A stretch of 15,563 nucleotides of DNA from Candidatus Giovannonibacteria bacterium RIFCSPHIGHO2_02_43_16 (GTDB lineage Bacteria; Patescibacteriota; Minisyncoccia; JACPKW01; UBA11713): positions 1 to 15,563 of the forward strand of contig MFHJ01000047.1 of NCBI GenBank assembly GCA_001778545.1, in the 5' to 3' direction. The stretch's first letter is position 1. Each line of letters opens with the position of its first letter. The notes beneath the pieces were generated by a model. That model did no database searches. It was not told where the DNA came from and was given only the letters and a program-made list of their open reading frames with translations. Positions 14,259 through 15,563 of this stretch are shown here, piece after piece. The position numbers were made by a program, and so were the translations under genes.

Positions 14259-14494
14259 GAATGAAATGGCCAATCGGACTTCTGGCCCATGAGCCAAAAT
14301 TCAGCATCTCTGAATAAGTCTTTATCTTTTGCGTCAGTAGAGAGATAGTACTTTTGATAGCAGTCAATGGCATCGTCCAAAACCGCCAGCATTAAAGACT
14401 TTTCCGGGTCTAACAGGCGACTTCGATTTATCCGCAAGTAATCATCTTCCGTCAAAACGTCCGATTCGAATTTCATGCTTTCCTCCTGTTTCAT
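14255..14494 (-). CDS. Small hypothetical protein, apparently frameshifted
   Basis: A 79-aa acidic protein with no assigned function. Its core (RLLDPEKSLMLAVLDDAIDC, then LFRDAEFWLMGQKSDWPF) resembles a widespread small bacterial family that I remember only as hypothetical. The family normally continues past DWPF, but here the frame stops at once and the continuation is found one frame away at 14166-14258. It lies about 70 bases after mnmA and is followed by a strong terminator. Two possible ATGs, 14494 and 14476, each have a good Shine-Dalgarno motif, unlike other genes here. The TTG at 14512 is unlikely. The unusual initiation signals could mean recent acquisition. Confidence 0.55.
   Translation of the reverse strand: MKQEESMKFESDVLTEDDYLRINRSRLLDPEKSLMLAVLDDAIDCYQKYYLSTDAKDKDLFRDAEFWLMGQKSDWPFHS
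14482..14487 (-). promoter_or_regulatory. Consensus Shine-Dalgarno AGGAGG
   Basis: AGGAGG on the minus strand, five bases before the in-frame ATG at 14476. It is the best ribosome binding site in the window, and it lies inside the coding sequence if translation begins at 14494. Confidence 0.65.
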
Positions 14495-14500
14495 CTGCGT

Positions 14501-14508
14501 CCCTCCCT
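14501..14508 (-). promoter_or_regulatory. Shine-Dalgarno-like GGGAGGG
   Basis: A purine-rich AGGGAGGG on the minus strand, six bases before the ATG at 14494. With the AGGAGG site it forms two tandem in-frame SD-ATG pairs 18 bases apart. Confidence 0.55.
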
Positions 14509-14567
14509 TCAATATTTTTGCAAAAAACTACTAGAAAATCTATCACGAAAAATTGATTCGCGCAATA

Positions 14568-15563
14568 TTATTTTTCAATAATTCCCCCGCCCAATAGACG
14601 CCCGTCAGCATAAAAGACGACGGACTGCCCCGGGGCGACTCCGCGCTGAGGGGAATCGAAAATTACTTTAGAATTTTCGATTCGACAGGATTGCAAGGGC
14701 TGGCGATACCGAATTCGCGCGGAGATTTTTTCCGGGATATCATACGACAAATTCGCGCCTGAGATGGAAATTTCTTCTCTATACAAAATCGGATCGGAAG
14801 CGCCCTCGGCAACGACAACTGTATTTGTTTCTTTATTCGTATCGGCAACATAGAGCGGTTCCGAATACCCGCCTAATTTTATTCCGTGCCTTTGGCCAGG
14901 CGTAAAAAAATGCGCGCCGTCGTGCGTTCCTAAAACTTTCCCGGCGGAATTAACCACGCTTCCAAGTCTCGTCGGCAAATACTCGCGCAGAAAATCTTGA
15001 AAATCAATTTTACCGACGAAACAAAGCCCCTGCGAATCTTTTTTATTCGCAATTATTAAGCCAGCCCTTTTTGCGATTTCGCGCACCTCGAATTTTAAAT
15101 AATCTCCGATGGGAAATAAAGCATACTTAAGCTGCTCCTGCTTCAATCGCCAGAGAAAATAAGTCTGATCTTTGTTTGAATCGCGAGCAACGAGTAACTT
15201 GGACACCGAGTGTCCAAGTGGACACTCGGTGTCCAAGTGGCGGGCATAGTGGCCGGTCGCGATAAAATCAGCTCCCATGGAAATTGCCTTCTCGAGAAAA
15301 ATCCCGAATTTGATTTCAGAATTGCAGACAACATCCGGATTTGGCGTCCGGCCAGCCGCGTATTCGCGGATCATATAATTAAAAACTTTATCTTTGTATT
15401 CTTTCCTGAAATCAAAAACATGAAACGGTACTCCAATCTTCGTGGCAACCCTCATCGCGTCCCTTCTGTCTTCGTTCGAATCGCACCCCTCCCAGCAAGT
15501 CATATGCGCACCGGTGACATCGTATCCCTGTTCTCGCAACAAAAAAGCTGCGACAGAGCTATC
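14568..15563 (-). CDS. mnmA: tRNA-specific 2-thiouridylase MnmA (5' end cut by window edge)
   Basis: 331 residues are visible, and the first ten or so lie beyond the edge. MnmA thiolates U34 of the wobble position in tRNA-Lys, -Glu and -Gln. The visible sequence opens with DSSVAAFLLREQGYDV, the end of the PP-loop ATP-binding motif. The two catalytic cysteines are present: Cys80 in TPNPDVVCNSEIKFG and Cys181 in DSQGLCFVGKIDFQDFL. NKDQTYFLWRL, the PGQRHGIKLGG segment and the C-terminal beta barrel follow. Between GHYAR and NKDQ the protein has about five more residues than E. coli or B. subtilis MnmA, and that loop (HLDTECPLGHSVSK) is encoded by the nested palindrome at 15197-15238. It adds a third cysteine near the active region. 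A tRNA-Lys(UUU), one of its substrates, lies at the other end of the window. Confidence 0.95.
   Translation of the reverse strand, partial: DSSVAAFLLREQGYDVTGAHMTCWEGCDSNEDRRDAMRVATKIGVPFHVFDFRKEYKDKVFNYMIREYAAGRTPNPDVVCNSEIKFGIFLEKAISMGADFIATGHYARHLDTECPLGHSVSKLLVARDSNKDQTYFLWRLKQEQLKYALFPIGDYLKFEVREIAKRAGLIIANKKDSQGLCFVGKIDFQDFLREYLPTRLGSVVNSAGKVLGTHDGAHFFTPGQRHGIKLGGYSEPLYVADTNKETNTVVVAEGASDPILYREEISISGANLSYDIPEKISARIRYRQPLQSCRIENSKVIFDSPQRGVAPGQSVVFYADGRLLGGGIIEK
15197..15238. repeat. Nested palindromic element inside mnmA coding sequence
   Basis: A perfect 20-bp inverted repeat (15197-15216 with 15219-15238) separated by AG. Each arm is itself a hairpin, GGACAC-CGA-GTGTCC and GGACAC-TCG-GTGTCC. 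The two also form a 19-nt tandem repeat (GGACACnnnGTGTCCAAGT) differing only in the three central bases. Read on the minus strand, the two units fall in different frames, giving LDTECP and LGHSVS. This resembles known coding palindromic elements such as the Rickettsia RPE. It has only one copy in this window. Confidence 0.85.

Overview
The window looks like a chromosomal fragment of a Candidate Phyla Radiation (Patescibacteria) bacterium, most likely Parcubacteria-like. The reasons are an alanyl-tRNA synthetase reduced to about 570 aa, a short HrcA, a lysine/proline-rich N-terminal extension on uS9, a baseplate J-like bitopic protein typical of these genomes, moderate-to-low GC, very tight gene packing, and few Shine-Dalgarno motifs. 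The lineage is inferred from gene content. No 16S rRNA gene is present.

Layout: one tRNA-Lys(UUU) gene lies on the + strand at the left edge. Every protein gene is on the - strand, so the right edge is read first. From right to left they are: mnmA (5' end cut by the window edge, carrying a large nested palindrome in its coding sequence); a small, apparently frameshifted gene with strong Shine-Dalgarno motifs; a bidirectional terminator; alaS; a PilM/FtsA-like actin-fold ATPase; a bitopic baseplate J-like protein; infA, rpmJ, rpsM, rpsK, rpsD, rpoA, rplQ, rplM and rpsI (the alpha operon joined to the L13-S9 pair); a promoter with a CIRCE operator; hrcA, grpE, dnaK, a polytopic membrane protein and dnaJ; and a PaaX/Cas2-like regulator with its own promoter.

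The window therefore holds at least four minus-strand transcription units. mnmA and the small gene end at the hairpin at 14155-14186. alaS through rpsI (about 8.2 kb) appears to be one unit for translation and transcription machinery, with an ATPase/membrane pair inserted near its head. hrcA through dnaJ is a heat-shock operon under HrcA/CIRCE control. The PaaX-like gene is last.

The most interesting pattern is that the three visible unit starts (PaaX-like gene, hrcA, alaS) share one architecture: a -10-like hexamer, exactly six bases, then ATG. This predicts leaderless mRNAs. Inside the units most genes lack a clear Shine-Dalgarno motif. The small gene beside mnmA is the exception, with two in-frame SD-ATG pairs. 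The second notable item is a 20-bp perfect inverted repeat made of two 19-nt palindromic units, read in frame as part of MnmA. No CRISPR array, insertion sequence, phage region or complete new defence system is visible.
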